Assembly: GCA_027625915.1 (NCBI GenBank)
Contig: JANTQA010000026.1
Coordinates: 6,324,001-6,388,000 of the forward strand
Source: Anaeramoeba flamelloides
Taxonomy: Eukaryota; Metamonada; Anaeramoebidae
Reading direction: 5' to 3'
Length of the DNA: 64,000 bases
Shown here: one piece after another, positions 63,703-64,000 of the stretch
Layout of the letters: each line of letters opens with the position of its first letter
How positions within the stretch are numbered: the first letter of the stretch is position 1
The notes under the pieces: model-generated
Database searches by the model: none
What the model was told of the DNA's origin: nothing
The model's input: the letters and a program-made list of their open reading frames with translations, nothing else
Made by a program: the position numbers and the translations under genes

Positions 63703-64000
63703 TTAATTCAGTTTAAAGATTTTAGCTTTTCCTAAATCCTTTTTCAATAAGAATAAATAGGTGTGGTCTTTGACTGTATAGAATTCTGTAGTTGTATAAC
63801 CCTTGCTCCATTGGTATTTAGCGAGTGTCTTCGAAGTATTTCCGTATTTGTTCATTGATTGAATGGCAACTCTTCCAATAGCGGCCTTGTACTCGAAAAT
63901 AAAGGTATTTCCGCCCTTTTGGAAGAGTCTGATATTGGTCCAACCTGATGTCCAATCCTTTTCTGTAATGAATTCACCAACTGATCCGTCTTCGTTCATT
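63703..64000 (-). CDS. Beta-propeller-like repeat protein, C-terminal part
   Basis: The gene runs in from the right edge; 99 codons and a TAA stop are visible. The sequence shows two copies of a roughly 45-residue repeat with the pattern W-x-x-G-W/Y-T ... F/Y-x-x-x-x-x-x-x-F/Y-L/I-F: WTSGWTNIRLFQKGGNTFIF with EYKAAIGRVAIQSMNKYGN, then WSKGYTTTEFYTVKDHTYLF with LLKKDLGKAKIFKLN. Such four-stranded blade repeats occur in lectin-like and surface or secreted propellers of bacteria and protists. The true N-terminus, and whether there is a signal peptide, cannot be seen. The internal Met at the edge is not claimed as the start. Function unknown; carbohydrate or surface binding is a guess from the fold. 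Confidence 0.8.
   Translation of the reverse strand, partial: MNEDGSVGEFITEKDWTSGWTNIRLFQKGGNTFIFEYKAAIGRVAIQSMNKYGNTSKTLAKYQWSKGYTTTEFYTVKDHTYLFLLKKDLGKAKIFKLN

Overview
This is AT-rich nuclear DNA of a unicellular eukaryote. The evidence is spliceosomal introns, a eukaryote-type tRNA-Asp, a cytosolic ribosomal protein (eL13), a nascent-chain chaperone subunit (NAC beta/BTF3) and a Rab-GAP (TBC1D13 type), all set in long AT-rich spacers full of short transposons. The genes use the standard code (TAA and TGA stops). The lysine/glutamate tracts and the lineage-unspecific proteins fit a free-living amoeboid or flagellate protist, but the species cannot be fixed from this window.

Layout. 1-1365: 3' part of an ALDH7/antiquitin gene (+). 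1.4-23.1 kb: gene-poor, with one tRNA-Asp(GUC) and many inverted-repeat elements. These include a decayed Tc1/mariner element carrying two nested hairpins, a 1.86-kb TA-flanked element carrying a nested 447-bp element, and a nearly intact-looking MULE with about 115-bp terminal repeats and FLYWCH, MULE and zinc-knuckle coding. 23.5-24.2 kb: eL13 (+). 28.5-35.7 kb: seven-exon NQO-type quinone reductase (-). 36.5-41.9 kb: TBC1D13-like Rab-GAP (+), divergent from the NQO gene. 43.6-43.9 kb: 5'-truncated LINE with target-site duplications. 45.8-46.4 kb: NAC beta (-). 50.4-54.8 kb: a 1380-residue RG-rich then E/N/K-rich protein (-). 58.7-61.5 kb: a candidate exon, a small four-helix membrane protein and a secreted cysteine-rich protein (all -). 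63.7-64 kb: end of a beta-propeller-like repeat protein (-).

The host genes are unrelated in function (lysine/aldehyde metabolism, redox, translation, nascent-chain handling, vesicle traffic), so there is no operon-like system. The points most worth following are: (1) a predicted 2-nucleotide microexon in the NQO gene, which restores frame and gives the exact family spacing; (2) two introns with GTTTG 5' splice sites; (3) a TA-flanked 447-bp element family lying directly upstream of two genes; (4) several hairpin element families with regularly spaced internal boxes. All exon models come from reading the sequence and comparing with remembered family members; nothing was computed or searched.
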